A DNA stretch of 64,000 bases, taken from Thiohalophilus sp. Its GTDB lineage: Bacteria > Pseudomonadota > Gammaproteobacteria > UBA6429 > Thiohalophilaceae. The notes beneath the pieces were generated by a model that was given only the letters and a program-made list of their open reading frames with translations, had not been told where the DNA came from and did no database searches. Of the stretch, positions 16,543 through 25,484 are shown in pieces (positions within the stretch are counted from its first letter, which is position 1; every line of letters begins with the position of its first letter). The stretch spans positions 2,108,001 to 2,172,000 of the forward strand of contig NZ_JAXHLN010000003.1 of the NCBI RefSeq assembly GCF_034522235.1, read 5' to 3'. The position numbers and the translations under genes were made by a program.

Positions 16543-17231
16543 TGCGCACCTCCCGGATGATCACTCAGATGGCCGTCTTCCAGGGTGAAGGTGATCTCGG
16601 CGGCGTCCATGATCTTGGGATCGTGGGTGGAGAAGATGAACGTGGTGCCGAACTCGTCGCGCATTTTTTTCATCAGATCGATAATGCGAAAGGCGGTATC
16701 GTGATCGAGATTGGCGGTGGGCTCGTCGGCCAGCACCAGTTTGGGATGGGTGGCCAGCGCGCGCGCCACGGCGACGCGCTGTTTCTGTCCCCCGGAAAGC
16801 TGATCGGGCCGCTTGTTCGCCTGGTCGGCCATGCCCACCGCCTCGAGCAGTTCGTTGACCCGCGCCGCGCGTTTGTCCGCCGGCCAGTCCTGCACCATCA
16901 GCAACGGGTATTCGATGTTCTCGCAGGCCGAGAGCACCGGGATCAGATTAAAATCCTGAAAGATAAAACCAAGATTCGCACCGCGAAATGCCGCCGCGGC
17001 GCTGCGATCCAGTTGCGCGATATCGGTATCGAGCACCTTGAGCGTGCCCCCGGTCGGATGATCCAGGCCGCCGATCATGTTCAGCAAGGTACTCTTGCCG
17101 CTGCCGGAGGGCCCGACGAAGGCAACGAAAGCCCCCGCCTCGATGGTAAAGTCGACCCCGCACACCGCCGGGACATCGACATCCCCGGCGCGATAGGTTT
17201 TGACCAGTCCGCTGGCCGCAATCAGGCTCAT
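16539..17231 (-). CDS. LolD/MacB-type ABC transporter ATPase
   Basis: ATP-binding subunit of 230 aa from the ATG at 17231 (MSLIAASGLVKTYRAGDVDV). Thirty codons of in-frame upstream sequence are not family-like. Walker A is GPSGSGKSTLL, the signature LSGGQKQRVAVARAL, and Walker B LVLADEPTANLD followed by the switch histidine in FSTHD. It belongs to the LolD/MacB group that powers FtsX-type permeases. It is the first gene of the operon that continues with permease, LolA-like protein and outer-membrane barrel. Confidence 0.93.
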   Translation of the reverse strand: MSLIAASGLVKTYRAGDVDVPAVCGVDFTIEAGAFVAFVGPSGSGKSTLLNMIGGLDHPTGGTLKVLDTDIAQLDRSAAAAFRGANLGFIFQDFNLIPVLSACENIEYPLLMVQDWPADKRAARVNELLEAVGMADQANKRPDQLSGGQKQRVAVARALATHPKLVLADEPTANLDHDTAFRIIDLMKKMRDEFGTTFIFSTHDPKIMDAAEITFTLEDGHLSDHPGGAQ

Positions 17232-17339
17232 AAGTCGGGGACCTTCCCTGCGTGACCGGACGTCACGATCAGAGCATATACCCCGCACGCCGGAATGCAA
17301 AGCCCGCCGGGTGGCTAGCACACAGCGGGATCATTCGCT

Positions 17340-18251
17340 TCAGTTCACGGCGATCGTCATTTTCATCGAATGCGATTCCCCGGCCTTGAGGGTATAGGCG
17401 TTGTCCAGGGCATTGGCGGCCTCGACGCAGACCATGTGGTCGTATTGATCGTCGGGCATGTCGGCGAAACCTTTCGCCCCTTCGGGGCCCGGGTTCCAGA
17501 CCACGGTACTCGCGCTGTTAATTTTTTCCATCACGATCCGCCGCCCGTGGCCCTCGTCGTCGATGACCACGTCGTTGTTATGATCGACAAAAATGCATTC
17601 CATCGGCAGGGTCAGCGGCAAGGGCCCTTCCTGGGTGAAACGCTGGCCGTCCCGGCCCTTGTCGATATACGCGGTATTGTCCAGTCCCTCGATGGTCAGC
17701 CCGTCGGCCCGGGCGACATTGAAGTAGGTATGAAACGCTTCGGAAACCACCCAGTCACGTTCGCTGCGGTTCTCGCCGACCAGTTCCAGGGTCAGTTTTT
17801 CGCCCAGGGTCACGATCAGTTTGAGCATGAACGGCAGCGGCCAGGCCTGGCGAATCGAGTCATTGGGTTCGAGCTGCAATACCAGTTCGGTGGCCTCGTT
17901 ATCCACGCTGCGCACGCCGGCCACCTCCCACAGTTCATACCGGGCGACGCCGTGGCCTTTTTTGGCTGCATCGGTCGGATCCGCGCCCAGGGTGTCGGGA
18001 TCATACGGGCCAAACCACGGCCAGCAGATCGGCACGCCGCCGCGCACCGGCTTGCTGCCGTCATAGATCGCCGTCTCGCTGAGCCAGATCACCTCCTCGC
18101 CGCCGGCGGGCTGATAACTGAGCAAGGTCCCGCCATGGGTGGTGAGTGTGGCCGAACCGTGGCGATTGTTCAGCTCGATCATGATCAGTTGATCTTTTTG
18201 GCTGAAACGAACATCGGGATGGGCAAAGCGTTGGTTGAGTTCTTCGAGCAT
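17340..18251 (-). CDS. yeaD: D-hexose-6-phosphate mutarotase
   Basis: Aldose-1-epimerase-like enzyme of 303 aa interconverting the anomers of glucose-6-phosphate. Family motifs are present: GGTLLSYQPAGGEEVIWLSE near the N-terminus, the substrate loop GGVPICWPWFGP, and EAFHTYFNV with the catalytic His. The cytosolic mutarotase has no signal peptide. It is a single-gene unit between the ABC operon and the Hen1-like gene, with no evident functional partner. Confidence 0.88.
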   Translation of the reverse strand: MLEELNQRFAHPDVRFSQKDQLIMIELNNRHGSATLTTHGGTLLSYQPAGGEEVIWLSETAIYDGSKPVRGGVPICWPWFGPYDPDTLGADPTDAAKKGHGVARYELWEVAGVRSVDNEATELVLQLEPNDSIRQAWPLPFMLKLIVTLGEKLTLELVGENRSERDWVVSEAFHTYFNVARADGLTIEGLDNTAYIDKGRDGQRFTQEGPLPLTLPMECIFVDHNNDVVIDDEGHGRRIVMEKINSASTVVWNPGPEGAKGFADMPDDQYDHMVCVEAANALDNAYTLKAGESHSMKMTIAVN

Positions 18252-18379
18252 GGAATGAGCTCCCCGGGTTAACAGTTAAAAAATGGCGCGATTGAACGAC
18301 GCCTGAACAGGTCTTGCGTGTACCCGATCACATCCGGGTACCGTGATAACAGAAAATAAGATCACGATAAATTTCGGCA

Positions 18380-18441
18380 ATCGCGCCAGAGGCGCTCCTA
18401 CAGATTCCATATAAATGTGTAGGAGCGGCTGCGCCGCGAGA
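18380..18441. repeat. REP-like inverted pair, GTAGGAGCGGCTGCGCCGCGA family
   Basis: Two inverted arms, TCGCGCCAGAGGCGCTCCTA (18380-18400) and TGTAGGAGCGGCTGCGCC (18418-18435 and onward), separated by about 16 bp. A second pair of the same family lies at 47944-48014. The shape and sequence are like the REP units of pseudomonads. It abuts the 3' end of the Hen1-like gene. The rest of 18252-18442 shows no gene. Confidence 0.7.
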
Positions 18442-18442
18442 G

Positions 18443-19087
18443 TTAATCAAGGCGCGTAAACCAGGCTGTCTGGGTCGGTTGGCCGAATTCCGGATCGGCC
18501 TCGCCGATGCCGCCCAGGGTAACGCGATAGCCGTTGCGCCGGGCGACGCCCTGCGACCAGTGCCGGAACTTGTCGCGATCCCATTCAAATTCATGATCGG
18601 CTTCGCGAAATTCCCCGGGGCGTAAACCATACAGCGGATTGTATTCCCGATTGGGCGTGGTCATGTACACCACGGCCGGGCGCATCTGGCCAAACACCAC
18701 CTGCTCGGCCGCCGAGAGCGCACCCGGCTTGAGATGTTCGATGGTCTCCACCATGGCGGCGGCATCATAACCCTCAAGGTTATGCTGCGATTCGGTATAG
18801 GAGCCGTTGATCAGATCCAGCCGGGGTGAGTCACCCTGCAGATGATCGGCCAGCAACTCCCTGGCCTGTCGCAGCGAGCGCGCGCAGGTCTCCAGCCCGA
18901 CGATCTGCTCGAACTGTGGCTCGCCGGCCAGGCGATAAAGCAGGTGCCCCGAACCGCAACCGAGATCCAGCACCCGGCGCGCGCCGCTGCCCTTGAGACG
19001 GCGCAGTACCTGATCCAGCCGGGTCTCGTGCAACGGGGTCATGCGGCCCATCATCGACGGGGCCGTCAGTGAATCAATGTCCATCAA
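18443..19087 (-). CDS. Hen1-like RNA 3'-terminal 2'-O-methyltransferase
   Basis: SAM-dependent methyltransferase of 214 aa. Motif I is VLDLGCGSGHLL (39-50). The metal-binding pattern that distinguishes HEN1 is present: ETIEH (Glu114, Glu117, His118) and ADHEFEW (His165), together with TTPNREYN (143-150). By homology it 2'-O-methylates the 3'-terminal ribose of an RNA in a metal-dependent way. Bacterial Hen1 is usually part of a Pnkp-Hen1 repair pair that protects tRNAs cut by ribotoxins. Here neither the N-terminal Hen1 domain nor a Pnkp ligase is present, and the gene lies 45 bp downstream of a HelD/UvrD-like ATPase in the same direction. Confidence 0.8.
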   Translation of the reverse strand: MMDIDSLTAPSMMGRMTPLHETRLDQVLRRLKGSGARRVLDLGCGSGHLLYRLAGEPQFEQIVGLETCARSLRQARELLADHLQGDSPRLDLINGSYTESQHNLEGYDAAAMVETIEHLKPGALSAAEQVVFGQMRPAVVYMTTPNREYNPLYGLRPGEFREADHEFEWDRDKFRHWSQGVARRNGYRVTLGGIGEADPEFGQPTQTAWFTRLD

Positions 19088-19132
19088 TACGCGATCTCAA
19101 GGTTGAATATAAATCGTAATGGTACATGCCGG

Positions 19133-21196
19133 TTACGCTGTGGCGATAAACGGGCTGGCTTCACCGACGTGCGTCAACGTAAGCCGGTGCATGGCGCGGG
19201 TGCAGGCGATATACAGCAGGCTTCGATCCATCTCGGCGGCATAGTTGTCGGTATCGGCCTGGGGCACGATCACCCGGTCGAACTCCAGCCCCTTGGCCAG
19301 GGACGCCGGACAGATTACCACGCCCTGGGAGAAATGGCTGCTTTGCAGGTTCAACCGGTACACGTTGGGCAGCTCATCCTGTACCGCCTTGTATAACCGA
19401 TCGGCCTGCTGCTGGGTCTTGCAGATGATCCCCAGGGTATGATGATCGGAGGCGTCGAATTCCTGCATCAGGGCGCGGATCTGTTCCAGCTCTTTGTTGC
19501 GACTGGCAAAACCGAGTACCTGTGGCGCCTCGCCATGGCGCTCGATCGGTTCGATCGCCGCGTTGGGAGCGATACGCTGTACGAACTGGATAATTTCGTA
19601 AGTCGAGCGATAGCTCTTGTTCAGACTGGCGCAAAAGGCATGGGTGAAGACCTCGCGGATCCCCTCGGCCGTGGTGGAGCTGAACGGATTCACCGACTGG
19701 CTGGCGTCGCCGAGGATGGTTTTCTTGCACGGAAACAGGCGCGAGAGTACCGCATACTGCACCGGGGTGTAATCCTGCATCTCATCCACCAGCAGGTGTT
19801 TGACGTTGCGGTAATTCTTGCGGATCCCCTCCAGGCGCATCTTCATATAGATCAGCGGAAACACGTCCGAGTATTCCAGGCGCGCGTTCTTTGCCGGCTG
19901 AAACAGGTCCGGCTCGCCCAGCCAGGTAAAAAAGTCCTTGTAGGCATTGCGTAACGTGGTGGTCTGCATCATGCCTTTGAGGGACTCTTTGAGATCGCGC
20001 CGCTCCCGGGTGCTCAGGGTGTAGTTGTAGTAAATCCCCACCTTGCTCTCGACATCGCGGGCAATGCGGTTAATGCGCTCGGCCACCGGCGAGGCGCGAT
20101 GTTTCTCGTAGGACTCTTCCAGAAACCAGACCGGCACCGGCTTGGTGTTGATGCGCAGTTCGTGCGGTGTGAAGCGATTATCTTCCAGGTGGGCGATATA
20201 TTTATCCAGCTGTTTGAGAAAATCGAGCGAGGCCTTGGCACGAATGCGCTGCGGCAGTGCCGGGTCGTCGTTTTTCAGCAGCCGGGCATTTTGTTCATGA
20301 AAGCTTTCGAATTTGTACTGGTGTTCGAGCAGTTCCGCCGCCAGGGTCTCGATCTCGGTTTCGGCCACCTGCTCCTCGCCCAGCTCGGGCAGCACGTTGG
20401 AGATGTAATCGGCAAACACCCGGTTGGGCGAGATGATCAGAATATCCTCGGAACTTAACGACTCCTTGAAGCGGTACAGCAGGTAGGCGATGCGATGCAG
20501 GGCGATAGACGTCTTGCCCGAGCCGGCCACCCCCTGGATGATCAGCACCGAGGAGTGTTCGTTGCGGATGATGGCGTTCTGATCCCGCTGGATGGTGGCG
20601 ACGATGTTCTTCATCCGATCGTCGGCAGCCTGGCCCAGCGCTTCCTGCAGCACGTCATCGACGATATTCAGCTCGGTATCGAGCATGAACTCCATTTTAC
20701 CGTGGCGGATCCGGTACTGGCGCTTGAGGGCGATCTCGCCGGCAACCTCGCCTTCGGGGGCTTCGTAACGGGCTTCACCCAGTTCATAGTCGTAAAACAG
20801 ACTGGCGATGGGCGCGCGCCAGTCGAACACCCGGTTACGTTTGAGCTCCTCATCAAAAAAGGAATGCATGCCGATATAGATCGGCAACGGGTTGTCCCCG
20901 CCCTGCTCGATAAAATCGATGCGGCCGAAATAGGGCGAGGCGAGCAGCTTCTGGATGCGCTTTTTCTTGTCCAGCGCCGCCTCGCCGGTGAACATCGCCT
21001 GGGCGATGGATTCGCGGTTGGCGATTTTCTCCACGTGATCCATCTCGGCGCGATGTTCCCAGGAATATTCCTTCTGGGTCTGGATCTCCTCGGCATAGCG
21101 TTGCACCCGGGCATCGATATCGGCCAGGGCGCGGTGCAGGCGGGTTTTTACTTCTTCAAGATGGGCCTGTTCGTCGGCTTCGGTCTGAATCATCAT
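19133..21196 (-). CDS. HelD/UvrD-like superfamily 1 ATPase
   Basis: Protein of about 687 aa. A long N-terminal coiled-coil arm (about 5-70, EEVKTRLHRALADIDARVQRY) precedes a UvrD/Rep-type motor with Walker A GVAGSGKTSIALHR, Walker B LLVDEMQDYTPVQ and motif VI in YIACTRAMHRL. This layout is that of HelD-type proteins, which pull stalled RNA polymerase off DNA, rather than of processive helicases. Start chosen at the ATG at 21196; in-frame GTG codons at 21199 and 21214 are alternatives and no strong ribosome site decides. It lies upstream of and parallel to the Hen1-like gene, possibly one transcript dealing with damaged RNA or stalled transcription. Confidence 0.82.
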   Translation of the reverse strand: MMIQTEADEQAHLEEVKTRLHRALADIDARVQRYAEEIQTQKEYSWEHRAEMDHVEKIANRESIAQAMFTGEAALDKKKRIQKLLASPYFGRIDFIEQGGDNPLPIYIGMHSFFDEELKRNRVFDWRAPIASLFYDYELGEARYEAPEGEVAGEIALKRQYRIRHGKMEFMLDTELNIVDDVLQEALGQAADDRMKNIVATIQRDQNAIIRNEHSSVLIIQGVAGSGKTSIALHRIAYLLYRFKESLSSEDILIISPNRVFADYISNVLPELGEEQVAETEIETLAAELLEHQYKFESFHEQNARLLKNDDPALPQRIRAKASLDFLKQLDKYIAHLEDNRFTPHELRINTKPVPVWFLEESYEKHRASPVAERINRIARDVESKVGIYYNYTLSTRERRDLKESLKGMMQTTTLRNAYKDFFTWLGEPDLFQPAKNARLEYSDVFPLIYMKMRLEGIRKNYRNVKHLLVDEMQDYTPVQYAVLSRLFPCKKTILGDASQSVNPFSSTTAEGIREVFTHAFCASLNKSYRSTYEIIQFVQRIAPNAAIEPIERHGEAPQVLGFASRNKELEQIRALMQEFDASDHHTLGIICKTQQQADRLYKAVQDELPNVYRLNLQSSHFSQGVVICPASLAKGLEFDRVIVPQADTDNYAAEMDRSLLYIACTRAMHRLTLTHVGEASPFIATA

Positions 21197-21323
21197 CACG
21201 TCTGTCAAATACACTACAACTTTCTTGCCCGGTTACCGAAGCAACCGGTCAAACTCATAATACGCCTGCGGTAATCGGCGGGCGAATGCCGCCGGATTCA
21301 CACACCCGGGACAGGGTCCCGGC

Positions 21324-21863
21324 TCACGCCCCGGGCAGGGAGGCCAGCGCCTGCTCGTGCACCTGCAGGCTGTGCGGCTCGTGCAACACGAAACGGATGT
21401 GCTGCACGGTGCTCAGCTGCGGCAGTTGCCCGGCCACAGTGGTCAGCGCCACCCGGGTCGCCGCCTCCAGCGGATAACCGAACGCCCCGGTGGAGATAGC
21501 CGGAAAGGCCACGGAGGCGATGCCGTGTTCCTCGGCCAGGGCCAGGGCGTTGCGGTAACAGGCCGCCAGCAATTCCTCGGCCGGTTCGTCCATTCCGTAC
21601 ACCGGGCCCAGACAATGGATCACATAGCGGTTGGGCAGATTATGGGCCCCGGTGATCACCGCCTGCCCCGGGCGAATCGGCGCCAGCGGGCGGCCCTCGT
21701 CTTCCAGCCCCGGCCCCGCGGCCCGGTGCAGCGCCCCGGCCACGCCGCCGCCGATGCGCAGCTCGGCATTGGCCGCGTTGACCACCGCGTCCATGTCGGA
21801 CTGGCTGGCAATATCGCCCTGAATACATTCAAGGCGCACGCCGTGTAGAACCCGTTCGCTCAT
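21324..21863 (-). CDS. Macrodomain protein, ADP-ribosyl/O-acetyl-ADP-ribose hydrolase
   Basis: Single macrodomain of 179 aa from the ATG at 21863 (MSERVLHG); upstream in-frame codons do not fit the family. Ligand-binding segments are NAANAELRIGGGVAGALHRAAG and AFPAISTGAFGYP, matching YmdB-type proteins that hydrolyse O-acetyl-ADP-ribose or remove mono-ADP-ribose from proteins. It is divergent from the proVWX operon and separated from the HelD-like gene by about 110 bp. Confidence 0.9.
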   Translation of the reverse strand: MSERVLHGVRLECIQGDIASQSDMDAVVNAANAELRIGGGVAGALHRAAGPGLEDEGRPLAPIRPGQAVITGAHNLPNRYVIHCLGPVYGMDEPAEELLAACYRNALALAEEHGIASVAFPAISTGAFGYPLEAATRVALTTVAGQLPQLSTVQHIRFVLHEPHSLQVHEQALASLPGA

Positions 21864-22066
21864 GCCACCTGCCACCGCGTCGTCGTTTCGGAGCGCAAAA
21901 CTAGCACGTCTGACCCGGAATTTGTAGGGCACGCGGCTTCCCCGGTGCCCAATCTCTGTTATAGAGAGTTCATGCCAGCTTGTTGAGTGCGGAATTTCGG
22001 GGGCATAATGAACCGACATTTTTGGCACCGCCTCCCGGCAGCCGGTGTCAGCCACAGGATGTAGTC

Positions 22067-23248
22067 ATGACCGATCAGATCGTCGTCAAAAACCTGTACA
22101 AGATCTTCGGCCCGCAACCCGAGCGCGCCCGACAACTGATCGAAGAGGGCCTGGACAAGGACGCGATCTTCGAACGGACCGGTTCTACCGTGGGGGTTCG
22201 CGACGCCAGCTTCAGCATCCGCGCCGGCGAAGTGTTTGTCATCATGGGGCTCTCCGGTTCCGGCAAATCGACCCTGGTGCGCATGCTCAACCGGCTGATC
22301 GAGCCCACCTCCGGCGAGGTGTTGATCAACGATCGGGATATCGTGCAGATGAACCGGGCGGAACTGATCGATCTGCGCCGCCGCGATATCGCCATGGTTT
22401 TCCAGTCCTTTGCCCTGCTGCCCCACCTGAGCGTGCTCGAAAACGCCGCATTCGGACTCGAGATCGCCGGCGCCAATCAGAGCGAACGTGACAAGCGGGC
22501 CATGGACGCCCTGGAACAGGTGGGCCTGCACGGCAACGCCAACAGCTATCCCGATGAGCTCTCCGGCGGCATGCAGCAACGGGTCGGGCTGGCCCGGGCC
22601 CTGGCCACCGAACCCACTATTTTATTAATGGACGAGGCGTTCTCGGCGCTGGATCCGCTGATCCGGCGCGAGATGCAGGAAGAGCTGCTGAAACTGCAAC
22701 AGCAACAGGCCCGCACCGTGGTCTTCATCTCCCACGATCTGGACGAGGCGATGCGCATCGGCGATCGCATCGCGATGATGGAAGGCGGCCAGGTGGTGCA
22801 GGTGGGAACACCTCGGGAAATCCTCGATAACCCCGCCACCGAGTACATTCGCAACTTCTTCCAGGATGTGGATCTGGCCCAGGTCTACACCGCCGGCGAT
22901 ATCGCCCGGGCGCCCGAGACCCTGTTCCGGCTGGAGGAACAGCATGATGCCCAACAGCTGTTGCAGGCCCTGGCGCGACAGCAACACGAATACGCCTATC
23001 TGATCGACAGTGAACAGCGCTTTTTGGGCATCGCCTCCCGCAAGACGCTGCAACACAGCGACGGACCGATCGAATCGGCCTGTCTGCAACGGCCACGCAC
23101 CCTGCGGCACACCACTCGGCTGAACAACGTCCTCGGACGGGTTGCCGGCACTCCCTATCCGGTGCCGGTGCTGGGGCGCAACGATCAGTTTCTCGGCGTG
23201 GTGTCGCGGGCGCACTTGCTGGAAACCCTGGAGAAGAGCGACACATGA
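22067..23248 (+). CDS. proV: Glycine betaine/proline ABC transporter ATPase
   Basis: ATPase subunit of an osmoprotectant importer, 393 aa from the ATG at 22067 (MTDQIVVKNLYKIFG). Walker A GLSGSGKSTLVRML, signature LSGGMQQRVGLARAL and Walker B LLMDEAFSALDP are intact. The N-terminal extension before Walker A (LIEEGLDKDAIFERTG) is typical of ProV/OpuAA. The C-terminal part holds tandem CBS-like modules (YLIDSEQRFLGIASRKTL and PVLGRNDQFLGVVSR) that sense ionic strength in OpuA. It overlaps proW by 4 bp (ATGA). Confidence 0.93.
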   Translation: MTDQIVVKNLYKIFGPQPERARQLIEEGLDKDAIFERTGSTVGVRDASFSIRAGEVFVIMGLSGSGKSTLVRMLNRLIEPTSGEVLINDRDIVQMNRAELIDLRRRDIAMVFQSFALLPHLSVLENAAFGLEIAGANQSERDKRAMDALEQVGLHGNANSYPDELSGGMQQRVGLARALATEPTILLMDEAFSALDPLIRREMQEELLKLQQQQARTVVFISHDLDEAMRIGDRIAMMEGGQVVQVGTPREILDNPATEYIRNFFQDVDLAQVYTAGDIARAPETLFRLEEQHDAQQLLQALARQQHEYAYLIDSEQRFLGIASRKTLQHSDGPIESACLQRPRTLRHTTRLNNVLGRVAGTPYPVPVLGRNDQFLGVVSRAHLLETLEKSDT

Positions 23249-24201
23249 TGGAGGCCCTCGCCAGATTGCTCCACCCCCTGCGCCCGGCCCTGGCCGAGGG
23301 CCGCATTCCGCTGGGCGAATGGATTAGCGCCCTCGTCGACTGGCTGCTGGCCCATGCCCAGTGGTTGTTCGATGTGATCGTCTGGCTGATCGATGGACTG
23401 ACCACCTCGCTGGAGATCCTGCTGCTGGCCCCGCCGGCCTGGCTGCTGGCGGCGCTGATCGTGGCGCTGGCCGCCTGGCGGGTGAACTGGCGTTTCGCCC
23501 TGTTTGCCCTGGCCGCCCTGGCGCTGGTGCTGGGACTCGAGTTGTGGCGCGATACCCTCTCCACCCTGGCGCTGGTCCTGGCCGCCACGGTGGTCAGCCT
23601 GGTGATCGGCGTGCCTGTCGGCATCTGGGCAGCACGCAGCGACCGGGTCTGGAACGTGGTGCGCCCGGTGCTCGATTTCATGCAGACCATGCCGGCCTTC
23701 GTCTATCTGATCCCGGCGGTGATGTTCTTCAGCACCGGCAAAGTGCCCGGCACCATCGCCACCATCATCTTCGCCATGCCGCCGGCGGTACGACTCACCA
23801 ACCTGGGGATCCGCCAGGTCTCGCGGGAGATGGTCGAGGCGGGACTCGCCTTCGGCTGTACGCCGAGACAGCTGCTGTTCAAGGTACAGATCCCCGCCGC
23901 CCTGCCCTCGATCATGGCCGGAGTGAACCAGAACATCATGCTGGCCCTGTCGATGGTGGTCATCGCCTCGATGATCGGCGCCGGCGGCCTCGGCGACGTG
24001 GTGCTGCGCGGCATCCAGCGCCTGGATGTCGGCCTCGGCTTTGAAGGCGGCATCGGCGTGGTGGTGCTGGCGATCATTCTCGATCGCATCACCCAGAGTT
24101 TCGGCCAGCGCCGGCGCGCCGGGATGCTCGAGCGGCTGCGCGAGCTGTTCGGCCTCTCGGGGAATAACGCCCGCGGCAGCAAGTCGGCAGGTGACCCATG
24201 A
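23245..24201 (+). CDS. proW: Glycine betaine ABC transporter permease
   Basis: Inner-membrane permease of 318 aa with an N-terminal hydrophobic region and the binding-protein-dependent transport fold. The EAA-like coupling loop is REMVEAGLAFGCTPRQLLFKV, followed by MVVIASMIGAGGLGDVVLRG. Overlaps of 4 bp with both proV upstream and proX downstream show a tightly coupled operon. Confidence 0.93.
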   Translation: MMEALARLLHPLRPALAEGRIPLGEWISALVDWLLAHAQWLFDVIVWLIDGLTTSLEILLLAPPAWLLAALIVALAAWRVNWRFALFALAALALVLGLELWRDTLSTLALVLAATVVSLVIGVPVGIWAARSDRVWNVVRPVLDFMQTMPAFVYLIPAVMFFSTGKVPGTIATIIFAMPPAVRLTNLGIRQVSREMVEAGLAFGCTPRQLLFKVQIPAALPSIMAGVNQNIMLALSMVVIASMIGAGGLGDVVLRGIQRLDVGLGFEGGIGVVVLAIILDRITQSFGQRRRAGMLERLRELFGLSGNNARGSKSAGDP

Positions 24202-25160
24202 GCCTGCGACGCGGCATCACGTTACTGCTGGCGGCGCTCATCGCGCTCGGGTTGTTCGCCTATATCTATTTCTACGGCACACCCCTGTCGACCCCGGCCG
24301 GCCGCCCGGCGGGTGAGCAAGTCGATGTCACCCTGCCCGAGCACACCGACGATCGGACCCTGCGCATCGGCTGGACCGCGTGGGCCGATGCCGAAGTGAT
24401 CACCACGCTGGCCGAAACCCTGCTGGAGCAGCATCTCGACTACCAGGTCGAGCGGGTGATGACCGACATCGGCATCCAGTACCAGGCCGTGGCCGACGGC
24501 GATCTGGATATCATGCTCATGGGCTGGCTGCCCCAGACCCATCGCCATTACTGGCAAAAAGTCCAGCACCGGGTCACCAACCTGGGACCGATCTACACCG
24601 GCCGGCTCGGCTGGGTGGTGCCCGCCTATGTCTCCGAGGCGCAACTGGCTTCCATCGCCGATCTCCGGCAGCCCGAGGTGGCCAAACGACTCGGCCGGCG
24701 CATCCAGGGCATCGATCCCGGCTCCGGACTGATGCAATCCTCGGAAGCTGCGATGAAGGCCTATCAACTCAACGACCACTACAAACTGGTCGCCGCCAGC
24801 GGCGCCGCCATGACCGCCGTACTGGATCGCGCCTATCGCAACAAAGAGTGGGTGGTGGTCACCGCCTGGCAACCGCACTGGATCTTCGCCCGCTACGATC
24901 TCCGTTTTTTGCAAGATCCCCAGCAGATCCTCGGCGGTCGCGAACGCATCCACGCCATTGCCCGCCAGGGCTTCCAGCAGGATCATCCACCGGCGATCAC
25001 CGCCTTCTTCACCCGGCTCTATCTCAACGATGACGAGATGGCCGCGTTGCTGCTCGAGACCCAGCAAAGCGACGTCGAGACCGCCGTGCAGAATTACATT
25101 CGCGAACACCCGAGGCGGATCCGCTACTGGTTAACTGGAAAGATTGAAGAGGAGAACTAA
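24198..25160 (+). CDS. proX: Glycine betaine-binding protein, membrane-anchored
   Basis: Substrate-binding subunit (OpuAC/ProX family) of 320 aa. The N-terminus has one hydrophobic helix (LLLAALIALGLFAYIYFYG) not followed by an obvious cleavage site or lipobox, so it is probably a membrane anchor. The mature part begins the OpuAC domain (RIGWTAWADAEVITTLAE), with tryptophans typical of the betaine cage (DIMLMGWLPQTHRHYW, VVVTAWQPHWIFARYDL). It ends the proVWX operon. Its TAA stop is the first part of a 17-bp terminal inverted repeat of the adjacent palindromic element. Confidence 0.92.
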   Translation: MSLRRGITLLLAALIALGLFAYIYFYGTPLSTPAGRPAGEQVDVTLPEHTDDRTLRIGWTAWADAEVITTLAETLLEQHLDYQVERVMTDIGIQYQAVADGDLDIMLMGWLPQTHRHYWQKVQHRVTNLGPIYTGRLGWVVPAYVSEAQLASIADLRQPEVAKRLGRRIQGIDPGSGLMQSSEAAMKAYQLNDHYKLVAASGAAMTAVLDRAYRNKEWVVVTAWQPHWIFARYDLRFLQDPQQILGGRERIHAIARQGFQQDHPPAITAFFTRLYLNDDEMAALLLETQQSDVETAVQNYIREHPRRIRYWLTGKIEEEN

Positions 25161-25298
25161 ATAAGTGTTCCGAATGCCAGTCCAGAGAGATTGCTTCGTC
25201 ACGTTATTCCTCGCAATGACCTCTCTATTTACGGTCATTGCGAGCGGAGCGAAGCAATCTTTTGAACAAAGTGATCGGGTGTTCGGAGCACCTATTTA
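25158..25298. repeat. Nested palindromic element with 17-bp terminal inverted repeats
   Basis: TAAATAAGTGTTCCGAA at 25158-25174 is matched, with two mismatches, by the reverse complement of 25282-25298. Between them is a second inverted repeat built on GATTGCTTCG...CGCAATGAC (25189-25220) and GTCATTGCGAGCGGAGC (25234-25250 and onward), a type seen scattered in many bacterial genomes. About 141 bp in all, MITE-like, and without coding capacity. The left end is also found at 47818-47834. Confidence 0.7.
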
Positions 25299-25454
25299 GA
25301 AGCCAGGGCTAGTATCCTGGCGTTTATGATTCGTGAGTCGTTGTTGCGATAGAGTCTACTGCTACCTGTCTTTAGATATTTTCTCACCAAATAAATAGCG
25401 GCCCCCGCAGACCGTTTTCAGTTTCTAGCCCCTGCTACCCAGCCCCTTGAAACT

Positions 25455-25481
25455 AAAAAAGGCCCCAACGGGGCCTTTTTT
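25455..25481. terminator. Rho-independent terminator (bidirectional)
   Basis: AAAAAAGGCCCC-AAC-GGGGCCTTTTTT: a 6-bp GC stem extended by A/T pairs with T-tracts on both strands. It lies just beyond the broken tRNA-Ser 3'-end copy, in the position a terminator would have after a tRNA read on the minus strand. Confidence 0.75.
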
Positions 25482-25484
25482 ATT

